From the NCBI GenBank assembly GCA_036677445.1, contig JAVBWI010000004.1, forward strand, positions 248,001 to 312,000: DNA of 64,000 nt. Reading direction: 5' to 3'. This document shows, piece by piece, positions 8,461 through 16,713 of the stretch; position 1 is the stretch's first letter, and every line of letters begins with the position of its first letter. Position numbers and translations under genes: made by a program. The DNA is from JAVBWI01 sp036677445. Lineage in GTDB: Bacteria > Bacillota > Clostridia > Christensenellales > CAG-138. Below the pieces are notes generated by a model, which did not search any database, was not told the DNA's origin, and worked only from the letters and a program-made list of their open reading frames with translations.

Positions 8461-9534
8461 TTACCGTTTCACCCGTGCGTTGCCCTGGTATATGCTCCAA
8501 ATCTGTTCCTCGTCCGCAGGGGTAGCGTAGTCAGTCAGCAGCGTGACCACCAGCGCGCCGGAGGCCCAGCCGAATTGCAGCCACTTTTCAGGCGCCCAGC
8601 CGCGCAAAATTCCGTACAGCAGGCCGCTCACAAACCCGTCGCCACCGCCGATGCGGTCAAGAACGGGGATGTTGCGGGGGTCTTCCACATACCACTCGCC
8701 GTCCACATGCAGGATGGCACCCCACAGGTTATCATTCGCACTCACCACCTCGCGCAGGGTGGTGGCGAATACGCCGGCATTGGGGAACCGTTTCTTGACC
8801 TCCGAAATCATGCCCTTGAAGCTCTCGATCTTGGAGGACAAATCCTTGCCGCCCGGCACGGGGCCCTGCACGCCCAAGGCAAGCTGGAAGTCTTCCTCGT
8901 TGCCCACTAAGATGTCGGCAATGGAAGCGATCTCTGTAAACGCCTTCCGGAGTTCCGACTCCCTGCCCTTCCAGAAGGAGGCCCTGTAATTCAGATCGAA
9001 GCAGATCAGCGACCCTCCCGCCTTTGCGGCATGGGCGCAATCCAGGCAAAACTGAATGGTTTCCGGGGACATGGCCGCAAACAATCCGGATATGTGGAGT
9101 ATTTGTACCTTCTCTTGCGAGAAGATCCGCTCCATATCAAAATCTTGGGAGTTCAGGGTGCGGCCAACCTCGCCGGCGCGGTCGTTCCAGACCCGCGCGC
9201 CCCTGAGTCCGTACCCGCAGTCCGCCACGTTGATCTGATGGCGATAGCCCCAAGGACCGCCCTGCGAAACTTCCGGGCCCTCGAAATCGATATTCCGTGC
9301 GCGCAGCTCGGATTTAATGAACTCCGCCAGGGGACTGTCCTTCACAAACGTTGTGAGCACCTTGGTCTTTAATCCCAGCGAAGCTGAAACCCCCAGGACA
9401 TTACTCTCCGCGCTGTTGGCCTGCAGCAGAAACTCGCGGCTAACATGAACCGGCTGCCGGTCTTTGGGCGTAATGCGCAGCCCCATGCTGGTACAAACCA
9501 TAAGATTATATTTGCATCCTTCTTTGAGCTGCAT
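8461..9534 (-). CDS. kdgK: PfkB-family sugar kinase, 2-dehydro-3-deoxygluconokinase type
   Basis: A 357-residue ribokinase-fold kinase expected to phosphorylate 2-keto-3-deoxygluconate or a related keto-sugar acid using ATP. The C-terminal PfkB signature is DRIGGGDGFVSGLLYG, with Asp of GGGD as the catalytic base; this IGGGD variant is typical of KDG kinases. The N-terminal Gly-rich substrate lid is recognisable (LLQANSAESNVLGVSASLG), although the usual GGA is replaced by NSAE, so substrate may differ. Gene follows the UxuB-like SDR gene in the same direction. The ATG at 9534 has a GAGAGGGG site. Confidence 0.78.
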   Translation of the reverse strand: MQLKEGCKYNLMVCTSMGLRITPKDRQPVHVSREFLLQANSAESNVLGVSASLGLKTKVLTTFVKDSPLAEFIKSELRARNIDFEGPEVSQGGPWGYRHQINVADCGYGLRGARVWNDRAGEVGRTLNSQDFDMERIFSQEKVQILHISGLFAAMSPETIQFCLDCAHAAKAGGSLICFDLNYRASFWKGRESELRKAFTEIASIADILVGNEEDFQLALGVQGPVPGGKDLSSKIESFKGMISEVKKRFPNAGVFATTLREVVSANDNLWGAILHVDGEWYVEDPRNIPVLDRIGGGDGFVSGLLYGILRGWAPEKWLQFGWASGALVVTLLTDYATPADEEQIWSIYQGNARVKR

Positions 9535-9565
9535 AATAACCCCTCTCTTCAGTCGTCGTTATTGT

Positions 9566-10417
9566 TCAAACGCCGCTGTACGCGGAGAACCCGCCGTCCA
9601 CCGGCACTACGATGCCTGTCACAAAACCCGAGCTTGCCTCGTCGAGCAGCCACAGCAGGGTACCCAGCAGCTCCCGTGGTTCCCCGAAACGGCCCATCGG
9701 CGTGTTCCGGAGAATCTTTTCCGCCCGTACCGTAGGTGTGTTGTCCGGATTCCAAAGGAGCGTCTTATTCTGCTGTGTAGAAAAAAAGCCCGGCGCAATG
9801 GCGTTCACCCGGATGCCGCTCTTAGCAAGGTATACCGCCAGCCACTGTGTAAAGTTGGATACCGCCGCCTTGGCGGCGCTGTAGGCGGGTATTTTGGTCA
9901 GCGGCGTATACGCGTTCATGGAACTGATGTTGAGTATTACGCCGCTGCCGCGTTCCGCCATATCCCGGCCAAAAAACTGGGTAGGCAGCAGCACCCCCGT
10001 CAGGTTTACACCAAACACGTAGGAAAACCCCTCCGGCTCCAGATCAAAGAAGCTCTTTTTCGTTGGATCCGCCATGACCTCGGGGGAAAAGAATTCATCA
10101 TCGGTGGTGACTCTGGGGCTGTTCCCTCCCGCGCCGTTGATGAGTATATCGCACTTGCCAAACCGTTCCAGCACCGCAGTATGGGCAGCCGCCACGCTGC
10201 TTCTGTCCGTTACATCGGCTGAAAAAGCGGCCGCGGTGCCCCCTGCGGCCACGATTTCGTCGGCAACATACTGGCCCTTTTCCAGGTTGCGGTTCACGAC
10301 GGCTACCTTTGCGCCGCACTTGCCCAGCGCCCGGCAGAATTCGCTGCACAGCACGCCCGAACCGCCGGTGACCACCGCCACCTTGCCGGTAAAATCAATC
10401 TTGAACGGGATGTCCAT
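9566..10417 (-). CDS. SDR oxidoreductase, D-mannonate oxidoreductase (fructuronate reductase) type
   Basis: A 283-residue short-chain dehydrogenase. Seen: cofactor motif TGGSGVLCSEF near residue 17, NGAGG near 92, catalytic Ser in NISSMN and YSAAKAA near 170, with the family insertion around DEFFSPEVMADPTKKSFFD. That insertion and the C-terminal NTPMGRFGEP segment match the Gram-positive SDR-type UxuB that reduces fructuronate to mannonate. Neither uxaC nor uxuA is in the window, so the substrate could be another keto-sugar acid. The ATG at 10417 has an AAAAGGAGAA site; gene order suggests cotranscription with the Zn-alcohol dehydrogenase and the kinase. Confidence 0.8.
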   Translation of the reverse strand: MDIPFKIDFTGKVAVVTGGSGVLCSEFCRALGKCGAKVAVVNRNLEKGQYVADEIVAAGGTAAAFSADVTDRSSVAAAHTAVLERFGKCDILINGAGGNSPRVTTDDEFFSPEVMADPTKKSFFDLEPEGFSYVFGVNLTGVLLPTQFFGRDMAERGSGVILNISSMNAYTPLTKIPAYSAAKAAVSNFTQWLAVYLAKSGIRVNAIAPGFFSTQQNKTLLWNPDNTPTVRAEKILRNTPMGRFGEPRELLGTLLWLLDEASSGFVTGIVVPVDGGFSAYSGV

Positions 10418-10441
10418 AGGGACGTTTCTCCTTTTAGCAGG

Positions 10442-11458
10442 TCAGTCGGTAAGCGCGACGATCTTGAGGTAACGATCGGGATACGCCGACAGCTCCCGTA
10501 CGGCGTCCGGCACCTCGTCGATTCTGATGACCTTACTGAGCACCGCCCGCACGTCTACCCTGCCGCTTTCAATAAGTTCCAGCGCCTCGGGAAACTCGTT
10601 TTTGCTGTTCCTGCCGCCCAGCACATCCAGCTCCTTGGTGGTAATGAGGTTGGTCGGCAGCAGCGTTTCCTTTTTAGGCCAGCCTGTTAACACGATCTTG
10701 CCCGCGTAGGATACCATATCCAGGCAGCTGCGGATGGCGGCGTTCGCGCCGGAAGCTTCCATCACCACTTCGGCCATACGTCCGCCGGTAATATTCCTGA
10801 TCTCCTCCGCCGCGTCCTGCCGCGGAATGCAGATGGTGTGCCTGACCCCCAACTCTCGGGCATATGCCAAGCGTTCTTCTATCGGGTCGATGAGTATGGG
10901 CTCCGCCCCGTAGGCGATAGCGCCCAACGCGGCCAGCAGCCCAATGGCCCCTGCCCCGTTGATTGCCATGTGCTGACCGGCGCCCAGCTTGGCCCGGTGG
11001 ATACCATGCATGGAAATGGTCAGCGGCTCGGACAGGGGAGCCAACTCCCATGGGATATTCTTTGACAATGGCACAAGCATATGTGCGGGATGCAGCAGGT
11101 ATTCCGTCATGCCGCCGTCCGTATGCACGCCCAGGCATTTCAAAGTCTCGCAGCAGTTTGTTCTGCCGAGGGAGCAGGGGTAGCAATGGCCGCACCAAAG
11201 ATACGGGTCAATCACCACACGGTCGCCCTTTTTCAGGTTGGCGGGGTTTTCGCCGATCTCCTCAATAATGCCAGCCAGCTCGTGACCGATGATACGGGGA
11301 TAACTGACGATGGGGTTCACGCCGCGGAACGCGCCGATATCCGAACCGCAGATGCCCATGGATTTTATTTTGATAACGGCATATCCGTCTTTATAGACCG
11401 GCTTGTCAATTTCTCTGATGCTGATGTCGTTAGGCTCTTTCAGGTACACTGATTTCAT
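10442..11458 (-). CDS. zinc-dependent alcohol dehydrogenase, sugar-acid dehydrogenase type
   Basis: A 338-residue medium-chain dehydrogenase. Catalytic-zinc elements CGSDIGAFRG and GHELAG, structural-zinc cysteines in CGHCYPCSLGRTNCC near 90-105, and cofactor loop GAGAIGLLAALGAI near 165. It resembles YjmD/L-galactonate or L-gulonate 5-dehydrogenases found beside UxuB-type SDRs. The frame is open to 11485, but the ATG at 11458 has an AAAGGAGA site nine bases upstream and starts at the conserved MKSVYL. It is likely the first gene of the operon continuing into uxuB-like, kdgK and gnd. Confidence 0.83.
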   Translation of the reverse strand: MKSVYLKEPNDISIREIDKPVYKDGYAVIKIKSMGICGSDIGAFRGVNPIVSYPRIIGHELAGIIEEIGENPANLKKGDRVVIDPYLWCGHCYPCSLGRTNCCETLKCLGVHTDGGMTEYLLHPAHMLVPLSKNIPWELAPLSEPLTISMHGIHRAKLGAGQHMAINGAGAIGLLAALGAIAYGAEPILIDPIEERLAYARELGVRHTICIPRQDAAEEIRNITGGRMAEVVMEASGANAAIRSCLDMVSYAGKIVLTGWPKKETLLPTNLITTKELDVLGGRNSKNEFPEALELIESGRVDVRAVLSKVIRIDEVPDAVRELSAYPDRYLKIVALTD

Positions 11459-11679
11459 ATTTTGCTGTCTCCTTTTTGTGCCCATGGTTTACCAATGCCT
11501 TTTTTTTCACGACGCTGTGCAGACTATATGCATATGTGCTTAAAAGATTAATTAAATCCTAGCCGAATTTTGCGCTTTTTGTCAACCTGTTCAGCGCCTT
11601 ATAGTATGTTCTATTATGCTTAAATAATGATACTATTTTGTTATTCTTTAACGCCGCATTTGTTATAATTTAAACAATA

Positions 11680-11713
11680 GGCCGCAGCCCCACGCGCGTG
11701 CAGGGCTGCGGCC
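11680..11713 (-). terminator. GC-rich inverted repeat downstream of the gluconate-5-DH-like gene
   Basis: Perfect 11-bp arms (GGCCGCAGCCC and its complement) around a 12-base loop. On the minus strand it is followed by TATTGTTTAAATTAT, a weak U-rich tail. It is the second of two hairpins after the SDR gene that ends at 11770, so it could be a back-up terminator. Confidence 0.5.
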
Positions 11714-11738
11714 AGGCGCTTGCGTCCCTTGCGAAAAG

Positions 11739-11764
11739 CCCCGGAAATCCGCAGATTTCCGGGG
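11739..11764 (-). terminator. probable intrinsic terminator after the 11770 SDR gene
   Basis: Perfect 11-bp arms (CCCCGGAAATC and complement) with a 4-base loop, five bases beyond the stop codon of the SDR gene, followed on the minus strand by CTTTTCGC. The T-run is short, so efficiency is uncertain, but position and stem strength fit termination. Confidence 0.65.
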
Positions 11765-11769
11765 TCGGT

Positions 11770-12594
11770 TTATTGCTGTGTATTCCGGTATGCGGAGTCG
11801 AAATCCCACGGCATGCCGCCGCAAAGGCAGCCGCCATCCACCACGTAATTGGAGCCGGAAATATAGCTGGAGGAGTCGGACGCCAGCAACACCGTGACGC
11901 CCAGAAGTTCCTCCGGATTGCCGGGCCGGCGCATGGCGATCCGGTCGCGCAGATAATCACCGCGGGTGGGGTGATCCCATGTAACCTGGGTAAGGGGCGT
12001 CAAAATATGGCCGGGAGACACCGCGTTGGCTCGGATGCCCCATTCCGCCCACTCCACTGCCATGGACCGGGTAAGCGCCACGACTCCGCTCTTTGTCGCG
12101 CCGTAAACGCTGCAGCCCCCCAGCATCCCCGTGGCGTTATGGGAACCGATGTTGATGATACTCCCGTTGTGCGCCTTCATCATGTGGGGCACCACGGCCT
12201 GGGTGACGAAGAATACGCTTTTCAGGTTGATATCCATGATCCGGTCATAGACTTCTTCCTTTACGTCCATGAATCCTTCGCGCTTGTTGATCCCCGCCAC
12301 GTTGACCAATACGTCGATCCTGCCAAATTCCTCAACGACGGCATCCACGGCGACCTGTATGCTGCCCCTGTCGGTAACATCCATGATATACGACCGCGAC
12401 TTTCCGCCTTCGGCCGCGATTTCATCCGCCAGCTTCTGAAGCCCCTTTTCGCTCACGTCGCAATTGCACATCATTGCGCCGACGCCCGCCATTCCCTTGG
12501 ACAGCGAAGCGCCGATTCCGCCCGCCGCGCCGGTCATCAGAACGACCTTTCCCTCCAGGGAAAACAGTTTATTCAGATTAGAACCCACTGACAT
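11770..12594 (-). CDS. SDR oxidoreductase, gluconate 5-dehydrogenase type
   Basis: A 274-residue short-chain dehydrogenase, likely interconverting a keto- and hydroxy-sugar acid. It shows TGAAGGIGASLSKG near residue 21, NVAGINKRE near 98 and the catalytic pair in YGATKSG near 165, plus DVTDRGSIQ for cofactor binding. The closest visual match is IdnO/KduD-like enzymes (5-keto-gluconate reductase or 2-deoxygluconate 3-dehydrogenase). A Cys-containing tail (GGCLCGGMPWDFDSAY) resembles a common extension in Clostridia. The ATG at 12594 has an AGGAGG site. It stands alone between hairpins and a divergent promoter region. Confidence 0.82.
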   Translation of the reverse strand: MSVGSNLNKLFSLEGKVVLMTGAAGGIGASLSKGMAGVGAMMCNCDVSEKGLQKLADEIAAEGGKSRSYIMDVTDRGSIQVAVDAVVEEFGRIDVLVNVAGINKREGFMDVKEEVYDRIMDINLKSVFFVTQAVVPHMMKAHNGSIINIGSHNATGMLGGCSVYGATKSGVVALTRSMAVEWAEWGIRANAVSPGHILTPLTQVTWDHPTRGDYLRDRIAMRRPGNPEELLGVTVLLASDSSSYISGSNYVVDGGCLCGGMPWDFDSAYRNTQQ

Positions 12595-12869
12595 AACTTA
12601 TGCCTCCTCTTCTCGCGTTATGGTCAAGCGCATGTTTTCTGTAATAATGCCGTGTTGAAAAGCACCCCCACCGGCCGTGATCAGCCGGATTACATTTTAG
12701 GTTTCCTGGATTGCGTGATTTGTTTGCTCCAAATCTCCAACGTGTATGCGCATATTGAGATTTATACAGCCATGCTGTATAGTTCACTTGAGCCGTAACC
12801 ATATCGTATGCGCAACAGTCGTTTTATGTCAACTTGTTTTTTTGCAGAAGGGAAGGTCGATGTGGGAAT
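12595..12869. promoter_or_regulatory. divergent promoter region between two SDR genes
   Basis: No gene seen. The sequence GTATGCGCA occurs twice (12744-12752 and 12806-12814), flanking an interrupted palindrome ATACAGC-CAT-GCTGTAT at 12764-12780. These could be binding sites of a regulator controlling both flanking SDR genes; no binding protein can be assigned. Confidence 0.4.
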
Positions 12870-13628
12870 ATGAAAGGAATCTCAGGCAAGACAGCCATCG
12901 TCACCGGCGGAGCCCGCGGAATCGGGAAGGGAATCAGTGAGCGCCTGGCTGCCGAAGGGGCGAGGCTTGTAATCGCGGATATCGATAAAGCGGCCGCCGA
13001 AGCTGCCGCCACGGAGCTTAACGCAGAGGCTTACCAGGCAAATCTCTGCAATGTCGGTGAAATCGACGCCATGATCGGGTACGTACACGACAAGTACGGC
13101 AGTATCGATATTCTGATAAACAATGCGGGCGTTCAGATCCGGGAATGGGCCACGGATTTTGACGAGGCGAAATTCGATTTCCTGATGGACCTGAATCTCA
13201 AGGCGTATTACTTTGCCTCCAGAGCCGCGGCAAGATACATGAAAGAGCAGGCGGACGGCGGGGCAATCGTCTGCATTTCGTCCGCAAACTCCACCTGCTA
13301 TACCTCCCGGCGCTCCCCATACAACATCTCCAAGGCGGCGGTCAACGGCCTTGTGGGTACTCTCGGCGTGGAATGGGGCCGATTCAATATCCGCATCAAC
13401 GCGGTTGCGCCGGGATATGTGCTTACGGATATGGTGCAGAAGGGCATCAGCGACGGCATCATCGATATGGAGACCAACTTCAGGGTGATCCCCATGAAAC
13501 GACTGCTCCGCCTGGATGAAATCGCCGGCGGCGTATGCTTCCTGGCTTCCGGCGAGGCAAGCGGAATTACCGGCCAGACGCTGTTTATCGACGGCGGCTG
13601 GAGCCGGTGCGGCCTGCCGGAGGATTAA
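12870..13628 (+). CDS. SDR oxidoreductase
   Basis: A 252-residue short-chain dehydrogenase with TGGARGIGKGI at residues 12-22, NNAGVQIRE near 85, catalytic Ser in CISSANS and YNISKAA near 160, and the C-terminal TGQTLFIDGGWS typical of the 3-oxoacyl-reductase-like/sugar dehydrogenase subgroup. The frame opens earlier (12834), but the ATG at 12870 begins the conserved GKTAIVTGG strand. The nearest strong ribosome site (GGGAAGG) is 13 bases upstream, rather far. It is divergent from the gluconate 5-dehydrogenase-like gene. Substrate unknown; a sugar acid is inferred from context. Confidence 0.8.
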   Translation: MKGISGKTAIVTGGARGIGKGISERLAAEGARLVIADIDKAAAEAAATELNAEAYQANLCNVGEIDAMIGYVHDKYGSIDILINNAGVQIREWATDFDEAKFDFLMDLNLKAYYFASRAAARYMKEQADGGAIVCISSANSTCYTSRRSPYNISKAAVNGLVGTLGVEWGRFNIRINAVAPGYVLTDMVQKGISDGIIDMETNFRVIPMKRLLRLDEIAGGVCFLASGEASGITGQTLFIDGGWSRCGLPED

Positions 13629-13648
13629 AAAGCAGCAGCCTTGCAGCC

Positions 13649-14500
13649 TTACCCCTCCTGGTGCCTTTCACGGTATTCCGCCGGGTTGCAGTTCATCTGC
13701 TGCTTAAACGTCTTGTAGAAATGGCTGTAATTGCTGAACCCGGATTGTTCCGCCACCTTCTTAATGGGCATGGAGCGCATTAAGAGCCCCGTAGCCATTT
13801 CAATGCGCTTTTGCTGAATATAGCTGCTGATGGTCTTGTTGGTGGCCTGCTTGAACAAATGGCATAGATAGCATTCGCTGTAATTGATCTCTTTTGCAAG
13901 CGTCTGCAGAGAGAACTTCTCCGCCAGATGGCCGTTGATGTAATGGATGATCTGGGTCACCACCGCCAGCCCTCTGGAGACCGTATCATCGCAGCGGTAG
14001 CCCGAGAAACAGTCGCCGTAGGCATATGCCATAAGCTGGTGGATGATGGCCTTAATCAGTATATCCTGCCCGCTTTCCAGATGGACGGCCTTGTATTCAT
14101 CCATAAGATACTGATATTTCGGGAACCCCTCTTCCCCGATGGAATGGACCGGAGAGCAGCTCTCGCCCTTTTGGAAAATATCCAGCAGGTTGGAGTTGGG
14201 TGTGCTGTATGCGATAAGCAGTTCCGGGTTCACGTGGGCTACGAAGCATTCGTCCCGGTCCTCCTGATCCGGTATCATCATATGGGGCGTGAACATGTCC
14301 ACCAGAACGATATCCCCGCGCCGGACGCCGTACTCTTTGCCATCGATCACAAACACGCCCGTATTGCCCAGGTATACGAAAAACTCGTAAAAGTCGTGGT
14401 AGTGCAGGCAACGGGCCGGTTCATGCTCACTGTTGTGCAGGTCGCCGCCGCAGTCGCCCGAGAACACATTTGCCTTTGAAAGGAATATCTCGTTGTTCAT
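13649..14500 (-). CDS. AraC-family transcriptional regulator with cupin sensor
   Basis: A 283-residue regulator. The N-terminal part is a cupin-like ligand domain (LHYHDFYEFFVYLGNTGVF followed by GDIVLVDMFTPHMM). The C-terminal ~100 residues hold the double helix-turn-helix of AraC/XylS proteins (FSLQTLAKEINYSECYLCHL, then KKVAEQSGFSNYSHFYKTFK). Such proteins usually activate an adjacent sugar operon. The frame is open further upstream, but the ATG at 14500 has a well-placed AAAAGG site. Divergent from the aldolase/hydroxyacid dehydrogenase pair, which it probably controls; the ACAGTATACTGT palindrome at 14678 is a candidate site. Confidence 0.88.
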   Translation of the reverse strand: MNNEIFLSKANVFSGDCGGDLHNSEHEPARCLHYHDFYEFFVYLGNTGVFVIDGKEYGVRRGDIVLVDMFTPHMMIPDQEDRDECFVAHVNPELLIAYSTPNSNLLDIFQKGESCSPVHSIGEEGFPKYQYLMDEYKAVHLESGQDILIKAIIHQLMAYAYGDCFSGYRCDDTVSRGLAVVTQIIHYINGHLAEKFSLQTLAKEINYSECYLCHLFKQATNKTISSYIQQKRIEMATGLLMRSMPIKKVAEQSGFSNYSHFYKTFKQQMNCNPAEYRERHQEG

Positions 14501-14677
14501 ATGCGCACCTTTTCTTCGTTGATTTGGGGCCGATGAGTGTATATTTTGTCCATCCGGTTCTTGCCCGGTCGTATTCTTTTTTTTGCGCCTTATTCGCCCC
14601 GCTCCATTTTTCCGCCGGCAACACAGCAAAATATGAAATATACTGTTCAACACCGTGCATCGACTTTGCGTACCAAA

Positions 14678-14689
14678 ACAGTATACTGT
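14678..14689 (+). promoter_or_regulatory. 12-bp palindrome in the AraC-aldolase divergent region
   Basis: Perfect palindrome ACAGTATACTGT, 54 bases before the aldolase ATG. It contains TATACT, which could be a -10 box, with no good -35 box at 16-18 bp; this is the pattern of an activator-dependent promoter. Confidence 0.45.
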
Positions 14690-14742
14690 AATTATGGCAT
14701 ATGCGGCATATCTCATCAATAGGTAGCAGGAGGTTTCACACA

Positions 14743-15537
14743 ATGTCCATACCTGAAAACAAAATCCGTTCGCTGCTCGTGGCCGGCAAACCTACCGTCG
14801 CCACCCGTATCTGGAGCACCTGGCCCACGACTATAGAGGCCATGGCGGCCACGGGAAATTTCGACTATGTCGAGTTCGTAGCGGAATACTCCCCATTTAC
14901 CCAGACTGAGCTGGAGAACATGGTAAGGGCGGCGGAGCTCCATGGCATTGGTTCCATGATCAAGGTGGACCTGCAAAACCGCCATTACGTGGCGCAGCGG
15001 GCGGTGGCCATGGGCTTTTTGGCAGTGCTGTTTTGCGACCACAAGACCGCGGATGAGGTTCGGGAAACCGTTTGGGCGCTCAGCCCGGATTGTCCCGGCG
15101 AAGGCCGTTTCGGCTACCCCAACTCCCGCTGGATCGGGTATACACCGCATATCGCCCAAATGGATTATGCCGCAATGGTGCGCAATACCGTGAAGGCTTT
15201 TATGATCGAAAAGCAGGAGACTGTGGATAACTTCGAGGAAATTTGTTCCGTTCCCGGCGTGGATATGGTGCAGTTCGGCCCCTCGGATTTCAGCATGAGC
15301 AAGGGCTGGAACGCAAGCGAGCACCGGCAGGAGCTTCAGGAAATCGAGGAATATGTCATCCGCACTGCGCTCAAACACGGGGTCGCCCCCCGCTGCGAAT
15401 GCGACACCATGGAAAAGGTGGAATATTACAAAAGCCTGGGCGTCAGGCACTTTTGCGTAGGCGACGAATTCCGTATTTTAAACGCTTATTGGAAGGGCAC
15501 CTGCGGCGAAGTCCGTAAGCTGGCCGATACGCTGTAA
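14743..15537 (+). CDS. HpcH/HpaI-family class II aldolase
   Basis: A 264-residue metal-dependent aldolase of the HpcH/HpaI family, which cleaves 2-keto-3-deoxy acids into pyruvate and an aldehyde. Seen: IWSTWPTTIEAMAATGNFDY early, the metal/phosphate-loop region GVDMVQFGPSDFSMSKG near residue 180, and a C-terminal PRCECDTMEKVEYY. The ATG at 14743 follows AGGAGG by ten bases. It overlaps functionally with the KDG-type kinase route: direct cleavage of a keto-deoxy sugar acid would avoid phosphorylation. It is followed after 14 bases by a hydroxyacid dehydrogenase that may reduce the aldehyde or keto product. Confidence 0.82.
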   Translation: MSIPENKIRSLLVAGKPTVATRIWSTWPTTIEAMAATGNFDYVEFVAEYSPFTQTELENMVRAAELHGIGSMIKVDLQNRHYVAQRAVAMGFLAVLFCDHKTADEVRETVWALSPDCPGEGRFGYPNSRWIGYTPHIAQMDYAAMVRNTVKAFMIEKQETVDNFEEICSVPGVDMVQFGPSDFSMSKGWNASEHRQELQEIEEYVIRTALKHGVAPRCECDTMEKVEYYKSLGVRHFCVGDEFRILNAYWKGTCGEVRKLADTL

Positions 15538-15551
15538 TTGGAGTGATTTTG

Positions 15552-16532
15552 ATGAAACAAAAAATTCTGGTTTCCAAAAGTGTGCCTCAGGAATGCCTCG
15601 CGCCTTATGAGGACGAGTTTGAATTCACCCTGCCCACGGGCGACGCGCCGTTCAGCTACGACTATATTCTGGAGCGGCTCCCGGAGTTCGACGGGTACTT
15701 TGATATCGACACCATAGCGGATAAGCCGGTGTTCGATGCGGCGAAAAAGCTCAAGGCCATCGCCAACTTCGGCGTGGGCTATGACAAGATAGACTGGAAA
15801 TACGCCACCGAGCTGGGCGTCCCCGTTCTGAATACCCCTACCCAGGTCACGGAGGCCACCGCGGAGCTTACCGTCGCGCTGATCATGGCGGTGATGCGGG
15901 GCGTCGCCCGCTATGACAAAGAGGTTCGCCAAAAGATCTGGCTTTCGCCGCTGTTCTCGGACGTGAATACCATGATCAGCGGCAGCACCCTGGGCATCAT
16001 AGGGTTCGGCCGGATTGGCAAATCCGTGTGCCGCAAGGCCAATGGGCTGGGCATGGAGGTGATTTACTACGACAAGTTCCGGGCCGCCGAGGAGGTGGAA
16101 AAGGAATACGGCGCAGTATACCGGTCCTTTGACGATGTGCTCGCTCTAAGCGACTGTATTTCCCTGCATGCGCCCTACTTCCCCGAGAACCACCACATGT
16201 TCAACGCGGAGACGTTTGCCCAAATGAAGCCCGCCGCCTATTTTGTCAACGTGGCCCGCGGTAAGCTGGTAGATGAACCGGCGCTTTGCGAGGCGCTGAA
16301 AAACGGCGTCATCAAGGGCGCGGGGCTGGACGTATTTGAGCAGGAACCCGTCGTTTACGAAGGACTTCTGGCCTTGGACAACGTCGTTCTTACGCCTCAC
16401 GTAGCCAGCCTTACCATGCGTTCCAGAATAGCCATGTGCAACGAGGCGCTCGAGGGGCTTACCGCAGTATTAAAGGGAAAAATACCCCCCAACGTGGTGA
16501 ATCCGGCTGTTTTAATAAAAAGCAAAGATTGA
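15552..16532 (+). CDS. D-isomer-specific 2-hydroxyacid dehydrogenase
   Basis: A 326-residue NAD(P)-dependent enzyme reducing 2-keto acids to D-2-hydroxyacids (glyoxylate/hydroxypyruvate/2-ketogluconate reductase group). The cofactor motif is GIIGFGRIGKSV near residue 147. The catalytic triad is seen as Arg in NVARGKLVDE, Glu in DVFEQEP and His in LTPHVAS. GTG at 15543 is in frame, but the ATG at 15552 has the better distance from GGAGTG. It is the second gene of the aldolase pair and is followed by a strong terminator. Confidence 0.88.
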   Translation: MKQKILVSKSVPQECLAPYEDEFEFTLPTGDAPFSYDYILERLPEFDGYFDIDTIADKPVFDAAKKLKAIANFGVGYDKIDWKYATELGVPVLNTPTQVTEATAELTVALIMAVMRGVARYDKEVRQKIWLSPLFSDVNTMISGSTLGIIGFGRIGKSVCRKANGLGMEVIYYDKFRAAEEVEKEYGAVYRSFDDVLALSDCISLHAPYFPENHHMFNAETFAQMKPAAYFVNVARGKLVDEPALCEALKNGVIKGAGLDVFEQEPVVYEGLLALDNVVLTPHVASLTMRSRIAMCNEALEGLTAVLKGKIPPNVVNPAVLIKSKD

Positions 16533-16571
16533 TCTGTGTAACCTGCTGCGGTAGTGCTTCTTTTTTATGAA

Positions 16572-16620
16572 AAAATCCCCGGCAGCCTGCCGGTAGAAAC
16601 CGGCGGGCAGCGGGGATTTT
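16572..16620. terminator. bidirectional intrinsic terminator
   Basis: A long imperfect hairpin: AAAATCCCC at the left pairs with GGGGATTTT at the right, with CTGCCGGT/ACCGGCGGGCAG inside. A-rich and T-rich ends on both sides suit convergent transcription from the hydroxyacid dehydrogenase gene (+) and the FtsX permease gene (-). Confidence 0.75.
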
Positions 16621-16713
16621 ACTCCTCGTAACTTCTCATGTCGTCCCGGCTTTCCCGCGGAAGGCAGGTAAGCATCCCGAGGGAACAGCCTTCTCCAAGG
16701 GAGTACGTTCCTT

